Position numbers and translations under genes: made by a program. This document shows positions 36,223 to 46,339 of a stretch of DNA of 64,000 nucleotides, piece by piece (positions within the stretch are counted from its first letter, which is position 1; each line of letters opens with the position of its first letter). Source of the DNA: Methylocella silvestris BL2 (GTDB lineage: Bacteria; Pseudomonadota; Alphaproteobacteria; Rhizobiales; Beijerinckiaceae). The notes under the pieces are model-generated. The model was given only the letters and a program-made list of their open reading frames with translations, was not told the origin of the DNA and searched no databases. The stretch is from assembly GCF_000021745.1 (NCBI RefSeq), contig NC_011666.1, positions 1,240,001 through 1,304,000 on the forward strand. Direction: 5' to 3'.

Positions 36223-36326
36223 GCGCACTCCGTAGAACTTGCCGCAGACCGGCTCAACCTAAATCACTTTTATTTCGGATGGCTTTCGGCGATAACGCTG
36301 GAGGATATGATGCAAAAAGGGCCGAC
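36223..36326. promoter_or_regulatory. cbbR-cbbF divergent control region
   Basis: The 104 bases between cbbR and cbbF must hold both promoters and the CbbR operator. The AT-rich core CCTAAATCACTTTTATTTCG around 36258-36277 is the obvious candidate for TNA-type LysR contacts and a -10 region, but I cannot assign individual boxes with confidence. Confidence 0.5.
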
Positions 36327-36357
36327 ATGCCAAGGATTTCGGGCGCAGAAGAATTGA
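36310..36357 (+). other. Possible 15-residue upstream ORF overlapping the cbbF start
   Basis: An ATG at 36310 has a strong GGAGG five bases upstream and opens a frame of 15 codons plus TGA (MQKGPTCQGFRAQKN) that overlaps the cbbF start out of frame. The cbbF ATG at 36327 has its own weaker AAGGG. If translated, it would modulate cbbF initiation. Alternatively cbbF translation uses the distant ATG at 36279 and this is chance. Confidence 0.3.
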
Positions 36358-37385
36358 AAGCCTACCTCGGCCGCGTCGTCGGCGCCGACGCCCGTCTTGA
36401 GGCGGCCGCGGCGACGCTTGGCGAGATCGCCGCCGCCTCCGTTAAAATGTCGGATCTGATCGGGCTCGGCCGGCTTTACGGCCATCTTGGCGACAGCCGT
36501 GGAAGCACCAACAGCGACGGCGACGTCCAGAAAGAGCTCGACGTCCTTGCCGATGAGATGTTCGTCGAGGCGCTGCGCCGCGCGCCGGTCTATGGCGTCG
36601 TCTCGGAAGAGCTGAAAGAGGCGCTTCTGCTCAATCCGAACGCTCCTATCGTCGTCTCCATGGACCCGCTCGACGGTTCGTCCAACATCGACGCCAATGT
36701 CTCGATCGGCACGATTTTCTCGCTGCTGCCGACCCTTCCGGAAGCGCGCTCGCTCGAGGCCCATTTCCTGCAAAAGGGACGCGCGCAGATCGCAGCGGGA
36801 TTTGTCATCTACGGTCCGCAGACCTCGATGGTCTTCGCGATCGGCGCCAGCCCGGTCGAAATCTTTACGCTCGATCGCAACGACGGACAGTTTTACCACG
36901 CGGCGACGGTAGGGCCGATTCCGAAGGAATCGTCCGAATATGCGGTCAATTCCTCGAATTACCGCCATTGGGAGCCCTCGATCCGCGCCTTTATCGAGGA
37001 TTGCGCCCGCGGCCTCGATGGGCCGATGAAGCGCAATTACAATATGCGCTGGGTGGCCTCCCTCGTTGCGGAGGCCTATCGCATCCTGCTGCGCGGCGGC
37101 ATTTTCCTCTATCCGGGCGACCAGCGGCCGGGCTATTCCGACGGAAGGCTGCGGCTGCTCTATGAGGGCGCTCCGGTCGCTTTCCTCATCGAGCGGGCGG
37201 GCGGCGTCGCGACCGACGGGCTTTCGCCCCTGCTCGACATTGAGCCGACCGCCATTCACCAGCGCGCGCCGCTTGTCTTCGGGTCGGCAGACCCGGTGCG
37301 CCTCGTCGCCCGCTATCGCTCCGATCCGAAAGTCTCCGCCGAACGGGCGCCGCTGTTCGGCGGCCGCGGCCTTATGCGCGATTAG
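36327..37385 (+). CDS. cbbF: Fructose-1,6-bisphosphatase class I
   Basis: About 352 residues from the ATG at 36327 (MPRISGAEELKAYLG); ATG 36279 would add 16 residues but has no ribosome site. Removes phosphate from fructose-1,6-bisphosphate, and often sedoheptulose bisphosphate in such operons, to regenerate ribulose bisphosphate. Metal and substrate motif VVSMDPLDGSSNIDANVSIG and the C-terminal YSDGRLRLLYEGAPVAFLIERAGG are clear. First gene of the cbb operon; 210 bases, containing palindromic repeats, separate it from cbbP. Confidence 0.95.
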   Translation: MPRISGAEELKAYLGRVVGADARLEAAAATLGEIAAASVKMSDLIGLGRLYGHLGDSRGSTNSDGDVQKELDVLADEMFVEALRRAPVYGVVSEELKEALLLNPNAPIVVSMDPLDGSSNIDANVSIGTIFSLLPTLPEARSLEAHFLQKGRAQIAAGFVIYGPQTSMVFAIGASPVEIFTLDRNDGQFYHAATVGPIPKESSEYAVNSSNYRHWEPSIRAFIEDCARGLDGPMKRNYNMRWVASLVAEAYRILLRGGIFLYPGDQRPGYSDGRLRLLYEGAPVAFLIERAGGVATDGLSPLLDIEPTAIHQRAPLVFGSADPVRLVARYRSDPKVSAERAPLFGGRGLMRD

Positions 37386-37388
37386 AAT

Positions 37389-37405
37389 CCAAAATCACCG
37401 TGATC
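37389..37405. repeat. REP-like half element after cbbF
   Basis: CCAAAATCACCGTGATC begins four bases after the cbbF stop and differs by one base from the arm of the large palindrome at 43268-43312. The other arm is not present here. Confidence 0.55.
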
Positions 37406-37532
37406 GAATGGGCCGTTCAGTCGCACGGACATCATAAGAAATCTGTAACGCTTTGTTTTGACATATTTCCTTTCCGTGAACCAAGCGGCGGGATCGCTCG
37501 GAAAGGATCGGCGGACGGCCCGGCGCCGCGCG

Positions 37533-37559
37533 GAGCATGGCTTCGGCGGCGTCATGCTC
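37533..37559. repeat. REP-like palindrome GAGCATG...CATGCTC in the cbbF-cbbP gap
   Basis: GAGCATG (37533-37539) pairs with CATGCTC (37553-37559) across GCTTCGGCGGCGT. The GCATG/CATGC ends match those of the element at 43227-43251 and of common rhizobial intergenic repeats. It lies 36 bases before the cbbP start, so it is in the leader of the cbbP segment of the transcript. Confidence 0.55.
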
Positions 37560-37595
37560 TAATGTGTTGACGAGAGCGGGGAAGCTCAAAAGGTC

Positions 37596-38510
37596 ATGTC
37601 GGTCAGATATCCGATCATTTCGGTTACCGGTTCGTCGGGCGCTGGCACCACCTCGGTCAAGCGCACCTTCGAGCAGATTTTCCGGCGCGAGGGAATTAAC
37701 GCCTGCTATATCGAGGGCGACGCCTTCCACCGCTACGATCGCATCGAAATGCGGAACGTGATGGAGGAGGAGTCGGCCAGAGGCAACAATCATTTCAGCC
37801 ATTTCGGGCCGGCCGCCAATCTGCTCGATGAGCTTGAAGAGGTCTTCCGCACCTATAGCGCGCGGGGCGTCGCCAAGACCCGCCATTATGTGCATGACGA
37901 GGCCGAGGCCGCGCTATTCGGCCAGGAGCCCGGCACTTTTACGGAATGGAAATCGCTTCAGGCGCACAGCGACCTCCTGTTCTATGAAGGCCTGCATGGC
38001 GCGTCCGTGACCGACAAGGTCAATATAGCCCGCCACGCCGACCTGAAGATCGGCGTCGTTCCGGTGATCAATCTCGAATGGATTCAGAAGATCCATCGCG
38101 ACCGCGCCGACCGCGGCTATACGACCGAAGCGGTGATGGACACGATCTTGCGCCGGATGCCAGATTATACGCGCTACATCTGCCCGCAGTTCACGGAGAC
38201 GGACATTAACTTCCAGCGCGTGCCGACGGTCGACACCTCAAATCCCTTCACGGCGCGCTGGATCCCGACGGCGGACGAATCCATGGTGATCATCCGCTTC
38301 GCCAAGCCGAGCGGCATCGACTTTCCCTATCTGCTGTCGATGATCCACGACAGCTTCATGTCGCGCGCGAACTCCATCGTCATCCCCGGCGCCAAGCTCG
38401 ACATCGCCATGCAGCTCATCCTGACGCCTTTCATTCTGCAGCTGGTCGAGCGCAGAAGGCGCCTGACCCAAGGACGGAAATTCGATGAACGCGCTCACGA
38501 AAACTTCTAA
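37596..38510 (+). CDS. cbbP: Phosphoribulokinase
   Basis: 304 residues, proteobacterial (octameric, allosteric) type. Phosphorylates ribulose-5-phosphate to ribulose-1,5-bisphosphate, the RuBisCO substrate. Walker [10 protein letters not shown] at 12-20, [29 protein letters not shown] and LFYEGLHGA are diagnostic; the Asp of GDAFHR is the catalytic base. The last 26 bases overlap the start of cbbT, which indicates coupled translation. With RuBisCO it makes the pathway complete. Confidence 0.97.
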   Translation: MSVRYPIISVTGSSGAGTTSVKRTFEQIFRREGINACYIEGDAFHRYDRIEMRNVMEEESARGNNHFSHFGPAANLLDELEEVFRTYSARGVAKTRHYVHDEAEAALFGQEPGTFTEWKSLQAHSDLLFYEGLHGASVTDKVNIARHADLKIGVVPVINLEWIQKIHRDRADRGYTTEAVMDTILRRMPDYTRYICPQFTETDINFQRVPTVDTSNPFTARWIPTADESMVIIRFAKPSGIDFPYLLSMIHDSFMSRANSIVIPGAKLDIAMQLILTPFILQLVERRRRLTQGRKFDERAHENF

Positions 38511-40488
38511 GGGAGCGACGGACGCCGAGATGGCGAACGCCATCCGCGTGCTGTCCATCGACGCCGTGGAGAAGGCGAACTCCGGCCATCCCGGCATGCC
38601 GATGGGCATGGCCGACGTCGCGACCGTGCTGTTTACGCGCTTCATGAAATTCGATCCCGCCGATCCCGCGTGGCCGGACCGCGACCGCTTCGTCCTGTCT
38701 GCCGGCCATGGCTCGATGCTGCTCTATTCCCTGCTCTATCTGCTCGGCTATCCGGGCGTCACGCGAGCCGAAATCGAGCGCTTCCGTCAGCTCGATTCGA
38801 AGACGCCGGGACATCCCGAATATGGCCACACTGCCGGCGTCGAGACCACGACTGGGCCGCTCGGCCAGGGCCTCGCCGCGGCGGTCGGCATGGCGATCGC
38901 CGAAAAACTGCTCGCCGCGCGCTTTGGCTCAGGCGCCGTCAATCACCGCACCTATGTCATCGCCGGCGACGGCTGCTTGATGGAGGGTGTCAGCCAGGAG
39001 GCGATCACGCTCGCCGGGCACCTGAAACTGTCGAAACTGATCGTTCTTTGGGATGACAATGGCATCACCATCGACGGCAAGGTTTCGTTGGCCGATTCGA
39101 CCAACCAGCTCGCCCGCTTCGAGGCGGCCGGATGGGCGGCAGCGAGCGTCGACGGACATGATCCCGAGGCGGTCGCGAAGGCCCTCGAGGCGGCGCAATC
39201 CTCCGACCGGCCGACCCTCATCGCCTGCCGCACCACCATCGGCTATGGCGCGCCGACCAAGGCCGGTACCCATGCGGTTCATGGCGCGGCGCTCGGCAAG
39301 GACGAGGTCGCGGGAACGCGCGCCGCCTATGGCTGGCCGCATGCGCCTTTCGAGATCCCCGATCCGATCGCCAGCGCCTGGCGCGAGACGGCGGTGAAGG
39401 CGTCGGCCCCTCGCGCCGCCTGGGAGGCGCGGCTCGCAGCGCTCGAGCCTGTGCTGCAGGCGCGATTCAAGGCCGACATCAGCGGCGACATCGAGCCCGC
39501 GGTCGCAGACGCGGTCGAAGCGTTCAAGAAGGCGGCGAGCGACGCCAACGCGCCGCAGGCGACGCGCATCTCTTCGCAAAAGCTGCTCGACAAGCTCGCC
39601 CCGGCGCAGCCCAATCTGATCGGCGGTTCGGCCGACCTCACGGGCTCCAACAACACCAAGGCCGCCGACATGAAGCCGGTGTCGCCGGTCGATTTTTCCG
39701 GTCGCTACCTGCATTACGGCATCCGCGAATTCGGCATGGCCGCCGCGATGAACGGCATCGCCCTGCATGGCGGCTTCATCCCCTATGGCGGAACCTTCCT
39801 CGTCTTTGCCGACTATAGTCGGCCTGCGATCCGCCTTGCGGCGCTGATGGGCATTCGCGTCATTCATGTGCTGACCCATGATTCGATCGGGCTCGGCGAG
39901 GACGGGCCGACGCATCAGCCGGTCGAGCACCTGGCCTCGCTGCGCGCCATTCCCAATCTGCTTGTGTTCCGCCCGGCGGACGCCGTCGAGACGGCCGAGG
40001 CCTGGCAGCTCGCGCTGGAGCGCCGGACTTCGCCCTCGGTGATCGCGCTGACGCGGCAGAATCTGCCGATCGTGCGGCGCGACCATACGACTGAGAATCT
40101 CAGCGCCGCCGGCGCCTATGTGCTGCGCGCGCCGGAAGGCGAACGCGACGTGACGCTGTTTGCGACGGGCTCCGAAGTTTCTTTGGCGGTCGAGGCGGCC
40201 GACCGGCTTCGCGCCGAAGGCGTCAGGGCGGCCGTGGTGTCGATCCCCTGCTTCGAGCTGTTCGCCGAGGCGCCGGCCGCCTATCGCGCCAGCGTCATCG
40301 GAACGGCGCCGCGGGTCGGCGTCGAGGCGGCGCTGCGGCAGGGCTGGGATATTGTGCTTGACCGGGATGACGGCTTCGTCGGCATGTCGTCATTTGGCGC
40401 TAGCGCTCCGGCCGGCGAACTCTACAAGAAATTCGGCATTACCGTGGATGCGGTCGTCGCCGAAGCCCGCGCGCGGCTCGCGCGCTGA
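38485..40488 (+). CDS. cbbT: Transketolase
   Basis: 667 residues, TPP-dependent, moves two-carbon ketol units in the regenerative part of the Calvin cycle. [19 protein letters not shown] at the N-terminus, the TPP motif [13 protein letters not shown] ... [14 protein letters not shown], and the transketolase signature [21 protein letters not shown] are clear. Starts inside the last nine codons of cbbP. The 3' end is duplicated: the last ~19 bases including the stop recur 28 bases downstream. Confidence 0.96.
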   Translation: MNALTKTSKGATDAEMANAIRVLSIDAVEKANSGHPGMPMGMADVATVLFTRFMKFDPADPAWPDRDRFVLSAGHGSMLLYSLLYLLGYPGVTRAEIERFRQLDSKTPGHPEYGHTAGVETTTGPLGQGLAAAVGMAIAEKLLAARFGSGAVNHRTYVIAGDGCLMEGVSQEAITLAGHLKLSKLIVLWDDNGITIDGKVSLADSTNQLARFEAAGWAAASVDGHDPEAVAKALEAAQSSDRPTLIACRTTIGYGAPTKAGTHAVHGAALGKDEVAGTRAAYGWPHAPFEIPDPIASAWRETAVKASAPRAAWEARLAALEPVLQARFKADISGDIEPAVADAVEAFKKAASDANAPQATRISSQKLLDKLAPAQPNLIGGSADLTGSNNTKAADMKPVSPVDFSGRYLHYGIREFGMAAAMNGIALHGGFIPYGGTFLVFADYSRPAIRLAALMGIRVIHVLTHDSIGLGEDGPTHQPVEHLASLRAIPNLLVFRPADAVETAEAWQLALERRTSPSVIALTRQNLPIVRRDHTTENLSAAGAYVLRAPEGERDVTLFATGSEVSLAVEAADRLRAEGVRAAVVSIPCFELFAEAPAAYRASVIGTAPRVGVEAALRQGWDIVLDRDDGFVGMSSFGASAPAGELYKKFGITVDAVVAEARARLAR

Positions 40489-40517
40489 ACGAATTTGTGC
40501 GCGGCTCGCGCGCTGAA
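40471..40517. repeat. Duplicated 3' end of cbbT
   Basis: GCGCGGCTCGCGCGCTGAA occurs at 40471-40489, as the end and stop of cbbT, and again exactly at 40499-40517, a 28-base period. The second copy is not in a gene. It looks like a small slippage or duplication event. A GCCGGCC/GGCCGGC hairpin without T tract follows at 40593-40611. Confidence 0.85.
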
Positions 40518-40592
40518 TATGCCGGGCGAGGAAACGGTCCGCGAGTTGCTTGACCGCGGCGGCGGGCGGGCCTCGCCTTCAATGCTTCACGC

Positions 40593-40611
40593 GCCGGCCT
40601 GAACGGCCGGC
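40593..40611 (+). other. Intercistronic hairpin cbbT-cbbA
   Basis: GCCGGCC (40593-40599), loop TGAAC, GGCCGGC (40605-40611). No T run follows, so it is more likely an mRNA processing or stability element than a terminator between two operon genes. It lies 36 bases before the cbbA start. Confidence 0.45.
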
Positions 40612-40646
40612 TGGCCCACGATTCACACTGTGGACGGAGATTAGAC

Positions 40647-41732
40647 ATGGCTCGAATTACCCTTCGCCAGCTGCTCGATCACGCCGCCGAGCATGATTAT
40701 GGCGTTCCCGCCTTCAACATCAACAATATGGAGCAGGGCCTCGCGATCGTCGAAGCGGCCGCCTCGGTCGACGCCCCGGTGATCATCCAGGCCAGCCGCG
40801 GCGCGCGCGGCTACGCCAACGACATCATGCTCGCCAAGATGATCGAGGCGCTGATCGAGATGTATCCGGATATCCCGATCTGCATGCACCAGGACCACGG
40901 CAATGGCGAGGCGACCTGCTTCAGCGCCATCCAATATGGCTTCTCGTCGGTGATGATGGACGGCTCGCTCGAAGCCGACGCCAAAACCCCCGCCTCATAT
41001 GACTACAACGTGGCGATTACGGCCCGGGTCGCCGAAGTCGCCCATCTCGTCGGCGCTTCGGTCGAAGGCGAACTTGGCGTGCTCGGCTCGCTCGAACATG
41101 GGACCGGCGAACAGGAAGACGGCCATGGCGCCGAGGGCGTGCTGAGCCGCGATCAGCTCCTGACCGACCCCGACCAGGCGGTCGATTTCGTGATGCGCAC
41201 AAAAGTCGACGCGCTCGCCATCGCAATGGGAACTTCGCACGGGGCCTATAAGTTTTCGCGCAAGCCCGATGGCGAAATCCTCTCGATGAAAGTGATCGAG
41301 GAGATCCACGCCAAGCTGCCGAACACCCATCTTGTGATGCACGGCTCGTCGTCGGTGCCGCAGGATCTGCAAGATATTTTCAACGCCAATGGCGGCGGCA
41401 TGCGTCAGACGTTCGGCGTGCCGGTTGAGGAGATCGTTCGTGGCATCAAGCATGGAGTGCGCAAGGTCAATATCGACACCGACTGCCGTCTCGCCATGAC
41501 GGGCCAGTTCCGCCGCATCGCGACCGAGTTCAAGGATGAATTCGATCCACGCAAATTCCTGAAGCCGGCGATGGACGCTATGCGCGCGGTCTGCAAGCTG
41601 CGCCTCGAACAATTCGGCACCGCCGGCAACGCCTCGAAGATCAAGGTGCTGCCGATGTCGGCGATGGCCAAGCGCTACGCGTCGGGCAGCCTCGAGCCGC
41701 GCGCCCATCTGCAGCGTTCGGCGGCGGAATAG
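40647..41732 (+). CDS. cbbA: Fructose-bisphosphate aldolase class II (CbbA type)
   Basis: 361 residues, zinc-dependent aldolase that joins triose phosphates, or DHAP with erythrose-4-phosphate. [24 protein letters not shown] is the standard start. Zn ligands lie in CMHQDHGN (H) and in [11 protein letters not shown], with [17 protein letters not shown] and [14 protein letters not shown] characteristic of the calvin-cycle subtype (fructose-1,6-/sedoheptulose). It is the fourth gene of the operon, 39 bases before cbbL. Confidence 0.96.
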   Translation: MARITLRQLLDHAAEHDYGVPAFNINNMEQGLAIVEAAASVDAPVIIQASRGARGYANDIMLAKMIEALIEMYPDIPICMHQDHGNGEATCFSAIQYGFSSVMMDGSLEADAKTPASYDYNVAITARVAEVAHLVGASVEGELGVLGSLEHGTGEQEDGHGAEGVLSRDQLLTDPDQAVDFVMRTKVDALAIAMGTSHGAYKFSRKPDGEILSMKVIEEIHAKLPNTHLVMHGSSSVPQDLQDIFNANGGGMRQTFGVPVEEIVRGIKHGVRKVNIDTDCRLAMTGQFRRIATEFKDEFDPRKFLKPAMDAMRAVCKLRLEQFGTAGNASKIKVLPMSAMAKRYASGSLEPRAHLQRSAAE

Positions 41733-43226
<1,494 letters not shown>

Positions 43227-43251
43227 AGCATGACGCCGCTGGCGTCATGCT
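43227..43251. repeat. Perfect 11-bp palindrome directly after cbbL
   Basis: AGCATGACGCC (43227-43237), GCT, GGCGTCATGCT (43241-43251), beginning at the base after the cbbL stop. REP-like in sequence. With the next palindrome it fills the cbbL-cbbS gap and probably protects the cbbL 3' end or reduces readthrough. Confidence 0.75.
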
Positions 43252-43267
43252 CCAAACCATTGGAGTC

Positions 43268-43312
43268 GATCACGTTTCATGATTTTGGCTTCGATCCAAA
43301 ATCATCGTGATC
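43268..43312. repeat. Large palindrome between cbbL and cbbS
   Basis: GATCACG and ATGATTTTGG on the left pair with CCAAAATCAT and CGTGATC on the right, 17 base pairs with a 4-base bulge (TTTC) and loop CTTCGAT. It ends five bases before the cbbS Shine-Dalgarno AGGAG (43318-43322). The right arm is the same 17-mer found at 37389 and 5031. Confidence 0.75.
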
Positions 43313-43327
43313 CAGCGAGGAGATCCG

Positions 43328-43747
43328 ATGCGCGTCACACAGGGGTGCTTTTCGTTCCTGCCGGACCTCACCGACGATCAGATCCGGTCACAGGTGCATT
43401 ATTGCATCGATAAGGGATGGGCGATCAATCTCGAATACACGGACGATCCGCACCCGAGGAACACCTATTGGGAGATGTGGGATCTGCCGATGTTCGACAT
43501 CAAGGACCCCGCCGCCGTCATGCTTGAGCTCGATGCCTGCCGCAAGGCCCATGCCGGGCGCTATTATGTGCGGCTTTCGGGTTTCGACGCCTCGCCTGGA
43601 TGGGAGAGCGTGCGCATCTCCTTCATCGTCAATCGTCCTGAGAAGGAGCCGGGCTTTCGCCTCCTGCGGACCGAGGGGCCTGGTCGCCGGCAGATCTATT
43701 CGCTGCAGTCCTATGCGGTCGACCGGCCGGAATCGGAGCGCTATTGA
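43328..43747 (+). CDS. cbbS: RuBisCO small subunit, form IC
   Basis: 139 residues from the ATG at 43328, five bases after AGGAG. MRVTQGCFSFLPDLTDDQIR is the red-type start, NLEYTDDPHPRNTYWEMWDLPMFD the common core. The ~30-residue C-terminal extension (EKEPGFRLLRTEGPGRRQIY) forms the extra hairpin of red-type small subunits. Eight copies cap the L8 core. cbbX follows 30 bases downstream. Confidence 0.97.
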   Translation: MRVTQGCFSFLPDLTDDQIRSQVHYCIDKGWAINLEYTDDPHPRNTYWEMWDLPMFDIKDPAAVMLELDACRKAHAGRYYVRLSGFDASPGWESVRISFIVNRPEKEPGFRLLRTEGPGRRQIYSLQSYAVDRPESERY

Positions 43748-43777
43748 GGCGCGGCCGACGAGATAGAGACGCGAAGG

Positions 43778-44701
43778 ATGAATGACGAGCAGCCAACGCA
43801 ATCCGGCGACGATGGCGGCGCGCCGCAGGCGACGATCGACCTGCGCGCCGAATTGCGCGACACCCATGTCGCGGAGGTTCTCGACACGCTCGACCGCGAG
43901 CTGGTCGGGCTCGCCCCCGTCAAGGAGCGCATCCGGCAGATCTGCGCGCTGCTCATCGTCGACCGCGTGCGCCGCCGCCTCGGCCTGATCTCCGAGCCGC
44001 CGACCCTGCATATGTCCTTTACCGGCAATGCCGGGACCGGCAAGACCACGGTCGCCCTCCGCATGGCGGAGATTCTGCACAAGCTCGGCTACATCCGCAA
44101 AGGCCATCTCGTCTCGGTGACGCGCGACGATCTTGTCGGCCAATATATCGGCCACACCGCGCCGAAGACGAAAGAGATCCTAAAGAAAGCGATGGGCGGC
44201 GTCTTGTTCATCGACGAGGCCTATTACCTCTATCGCCAGGAGAATGAGCGCGATTACGGGCAGGAGGCGATCGAAATTCTTTTGCAGGTGATGGAGAATC
44301 AGCGCGAGGATCTTGTCGTGATCCTCGCCGGCTACGCCTACCGCATGGATCAGTTCTTCCGCTCCAACCCGGGCTTTCGCTCGCGAATCGCGCATCACAT
44401 CGATTTTCCCGACTACGCGGACAGCGAATTGATGGCGATCGCCGAATCGATGCTCGCCGCCCAGCATTATAAATTCAGCCCTGACGGCGCAGAGGCCTTT
44501 GCGGCCTATATCACGGAGCGGCGCCGCCAGCCGCTGTTCTCCAACGCGCGCTCGGTCCGCAATGCGCTCGACCGAGCCCGCCTGCGCCACGCCAGCCGCT
44601 ATTTCGAGCAGGACGGCCCCGTCCGCCTCGAGGATCTGATGACGATCGACGCGGCCGACATATTGTCGAGCCGGGTGTTCAACGCGGAAAACTCGAATTG
44701 A
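43778..44701 (+). CDS. cbbX: Red-type RuBisCO activase CbbX
   Basis: 307 residues, AAA+ ATPase that removes inhibitory sugar phosphates from red-type RuBisCO by pulling the large-subunit C-terminus. Walker A GNAGTGKT (83-90), Walker [14 protein letters not shown], sensor 1 near [12 protein letters not shown] and the pore-loop region [14 protein letters not shown] are present. RuBP-allosteric residues cannot be checked by eye. Position after cbbS is the rule for form IC operons. Confidence 0.96.
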   Translation: MNDEQPTQSGDDGGAPQATIDLRAELRDTHVAEVLDTLDRELVGLAPVKERIRQICALLIVDRVRRRLGLISEPPTLHMSFTGNAGTGKTTVALRMAEILHKLGYIRKGHLVSVTRDDLVGQYIGHTAPKTKEILKKAMGGVLFIDEAYYLYRQENERDYGQEAIEILLQVMENQREDLVVILAGYAYRMDQFFRSNPGFRSRIAHHIDFPDYADSELMAIAESMLAAQHYKFSPDGAEAFAAYITERRRQPLFSNARSVRNALDRARLRHASRYFEQDGPVRLEDLMTIDAADILSSRVFNAENSN

Positions 44702-44714
44702 GAAGGTCAGCATC

Positions 44715-45398
44715 ATGAATCCGCTCGTCATCGCGCCGTCCATCCTGTCCGCCGATTTCGCAAAGCTCGGCGAGGAAGTCCGCGCCATCACGGAGGCCGG
44801 CGCCGACTGGATTCACGTCGACGTCATGGACGGTCATTTCGTGCCGAACATCACGATCGGCCCGGCGATCGTCGCGGCGCTGCGGCCGCATACGCATTTG
44901 CCCTTCGACGTGCATTTGATGATCGCGCCCTGCGATCCCTATCTCGAAGCCTTTGCGCAAGCCGGCGCCGATCTCATCGCCGTCCATGTCGAGGCCGGCC
45001 CGCATCTGCACCGCTCGCTGCAGGCGATCCGCGCCCTCGGCAAGAAGGCCGGCGTCGTGCTGAATCCGGCGAGCCCGGCCTCCAGCGTCAAGCATGTGCT
45101 GGATCTTCTCGATCTCGTGCTGGTGATGTCGGTCAATCCCGGTTTCGGCGGCCAGGCCTTCATCCCCTCGGCGGTCGAAAAAATCGCCGAGCTCAAGGCG
45201 ATGATCGGCGATCGCCCGATCCGCATCGAGGTCGACGGAGGAGTCAATCCGGAGACGGCGGCGCTTGTCGCGGCGGCGGGGGCCGACACGCTCGTCGCGG
45301 GCTCGGCGGTGTTCAAGGGGGGCCCTGGCCAATACGCCGCCAATATCGCCGCCATTCGCGCCAGCGCGGCGGCGACCGCGCGGCGCGATGCGGCCTGA
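44715..45398 (+). CDS. cbbE: Ribulose-phosphate 3-epimerase
   Basis: 227 residues, TIM barrel. Interconverts xylulose-5-phosphate and ribulose-5-phosphate, feeding phosphoribulokinase. [35 protein letters not shown] (metal-binding His/Asp), [14 protein letters not shown] and [11 protein letters not shown] are diagnostic. Last gene of the cbb cluster, 13 bases after cbbX; probably the only epimerase used for the pentose phosphate pathway as well, unless another copy exists elsewhere. Confidence 0.95.
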   Translation: MNPLVIAPSILSADFAKLGEEVRAITEAGADWIHVDVMDGHFVPNITIGPAIVAALRPHTHLPFDVHLMIAPCDPYLEAFAQAGADLIAVHVEAGPHLHRSLQAIRALGKKAGVVLNPASPASSVKHVLDLLDLVLVMSVNPGFGGQAFIPSAVEKIAELKAMIGDRPIRIEVDGGVNPETAALVAAAGADTLVAGSAVFKGGPGQYAANIAAIRASAAATARRDAA

Positions 45399-45442
45399 AC
45401 CTCGCCCCTGCCTCGCCGCCTCTGCAAATTGGCTGCGCCAAA

Positions 45443-45472
45443 TTGACTTCACAACGACGACGCCCTTATAAG
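45443..45472 (+). promoter_or_regulatory. Sigma-70 promoter of rpmH-rnpA
   Basis: TTGACT (45443-45448) and TTATAA (45466-45471) with a 17-base spacer, about 100 bases ahead of the rpmH GTG. The match to consensus is good, as expected for a ribosomal-protein gene. Confidence 0.6.
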
Positions 45473-45571
45473 ACGCGTTCTGCGCCGGGCGCGAATGTCG
45501 CGCCCGCGTTCTCGACGCGCGGGCTGCGAACAGCGGCCGGCGACACGCAAAATAATTGAAGGAAGTTGACG

Positions 45572-45706
45572 GTGAAGCGGACTTATCAACCGAGCAAGCT
45601 CGTGCGCAAGCGCCGGCACGGGTTCCGGGCCCGGATGGCGACTGTCGGCGGGCGCCGGATCATTGCAGCGCGCCGCGCGCGGGGCCGCAAGAAACTCTCC
45701 GCTTGA
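45572..45706 (+). CDS. rpmH: 50S ribosomal protein L34
   Basis: 44 residues from a GTG start at 45572 ([20 protein letters not shown]), with GAAGGAAG at 45558-45565 as ribosome site. The very basic sequence ends GRKKLSA. All conserved positions of L34 are visible. rnpA follows as in most bacteria. Confidence 0.97.
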   Translation: MKRTYQPSKLVRKRRHGFRARMATVGGRRIIAARRARGRKKLSA

Positions 45707-45737
45707 GCCAAGGCGTGCGGCGCTGACGGCCGCGGCG

Positions 45738-46238
45738 ATGTTCGCCGCGCGCCTTGGCGCGCCGCAGCAGCAAGGCAGGCGCATCGTGCAGGAGGCTCCT
45801 TCTCCGGCAGCGCCGGCGCGGCTGAAACGCCGGGCGGATTTTGTTCGCGCCGCCAAGGGCAAACGCTTCCACGCCAAGGGTTTTACGCTTCAGGCTGTGG
45901 AGCGGCCCGAAAGCGACCGCGCCACTGCCGCGCCGCGATTCGGCTTCACCGTCACCAAAAAGGTCGGCGGCGCCGTCGTGCGCAACCGCATCCGGCGGCG
46001 GTTCAAGGAAGCGTTGCGCACGGCAGAGGCCCTTCCCGCGCGGCCTTGCCGCGACTATGTAGTAGTCGCCCGCATCGAGGCTCTTCGCCTCGCCTTCGCA
46101 ACAATGCAGGTTGAACTGATCCGGGCGATCGACAAAATCGAATCCAGCCAATCGAAGCCCGACGGACGCTCGCGCAAACGCGGACCAAACCGCGAGGCGC
46201 CGCAACAAAGCCGCCCGCAAGGGAGCGGCGGCGTCTGA
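45738..46238 (+). CDS. rnpA: Ribonuclease P protein component
   Basis: About 166 residues from the ATG at 45738 (MFAARLGAPQQQG). The frame is open upstream into rpmH, so a start at 45663 overlapping rpmH is possible. The core begins LKRRADFVRAAKGKRFHAKGF and the RNR motif is VVRNRIRRRFKEALR, which binds the catalytic RNA. A ~35-residue basic tail after LIRAIDKIE is an extension common in alphaproteobacteria. The protein assists 5' tRNA processing. Confidence 0.94.
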   Translation: MFAARLGAPQQQGRRIVQEAPSPAAPARLKRRADFVRAAKGKRFHAKGFTLQAVERPESDRATAAPRFGFTVTKKVGGAVVRNRIRRRFKEALRTAEALPARPCRDYVVVARIEALRLAFATMQVELIRAIDKIESSQSKPDGRSRKRGPNREAPQQSRPQGSGGV

Positions 46239-46339
46239 TTCCGCGACGGTGGACCGCCGCCGGCGGCCTCCATTCTGTATATGGTCACATCGATCCGGTA
46301 CTGAGGCCGGACCCCTGGCGCAAAGGCGGCTAGAGCAAC

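Noticed and set aside
40600-40646. Transcription terminator between cbbT and cbbA
   Set aside because: A GC hairpin is present but no T tract follows, and cbbA belongs to the same operon.
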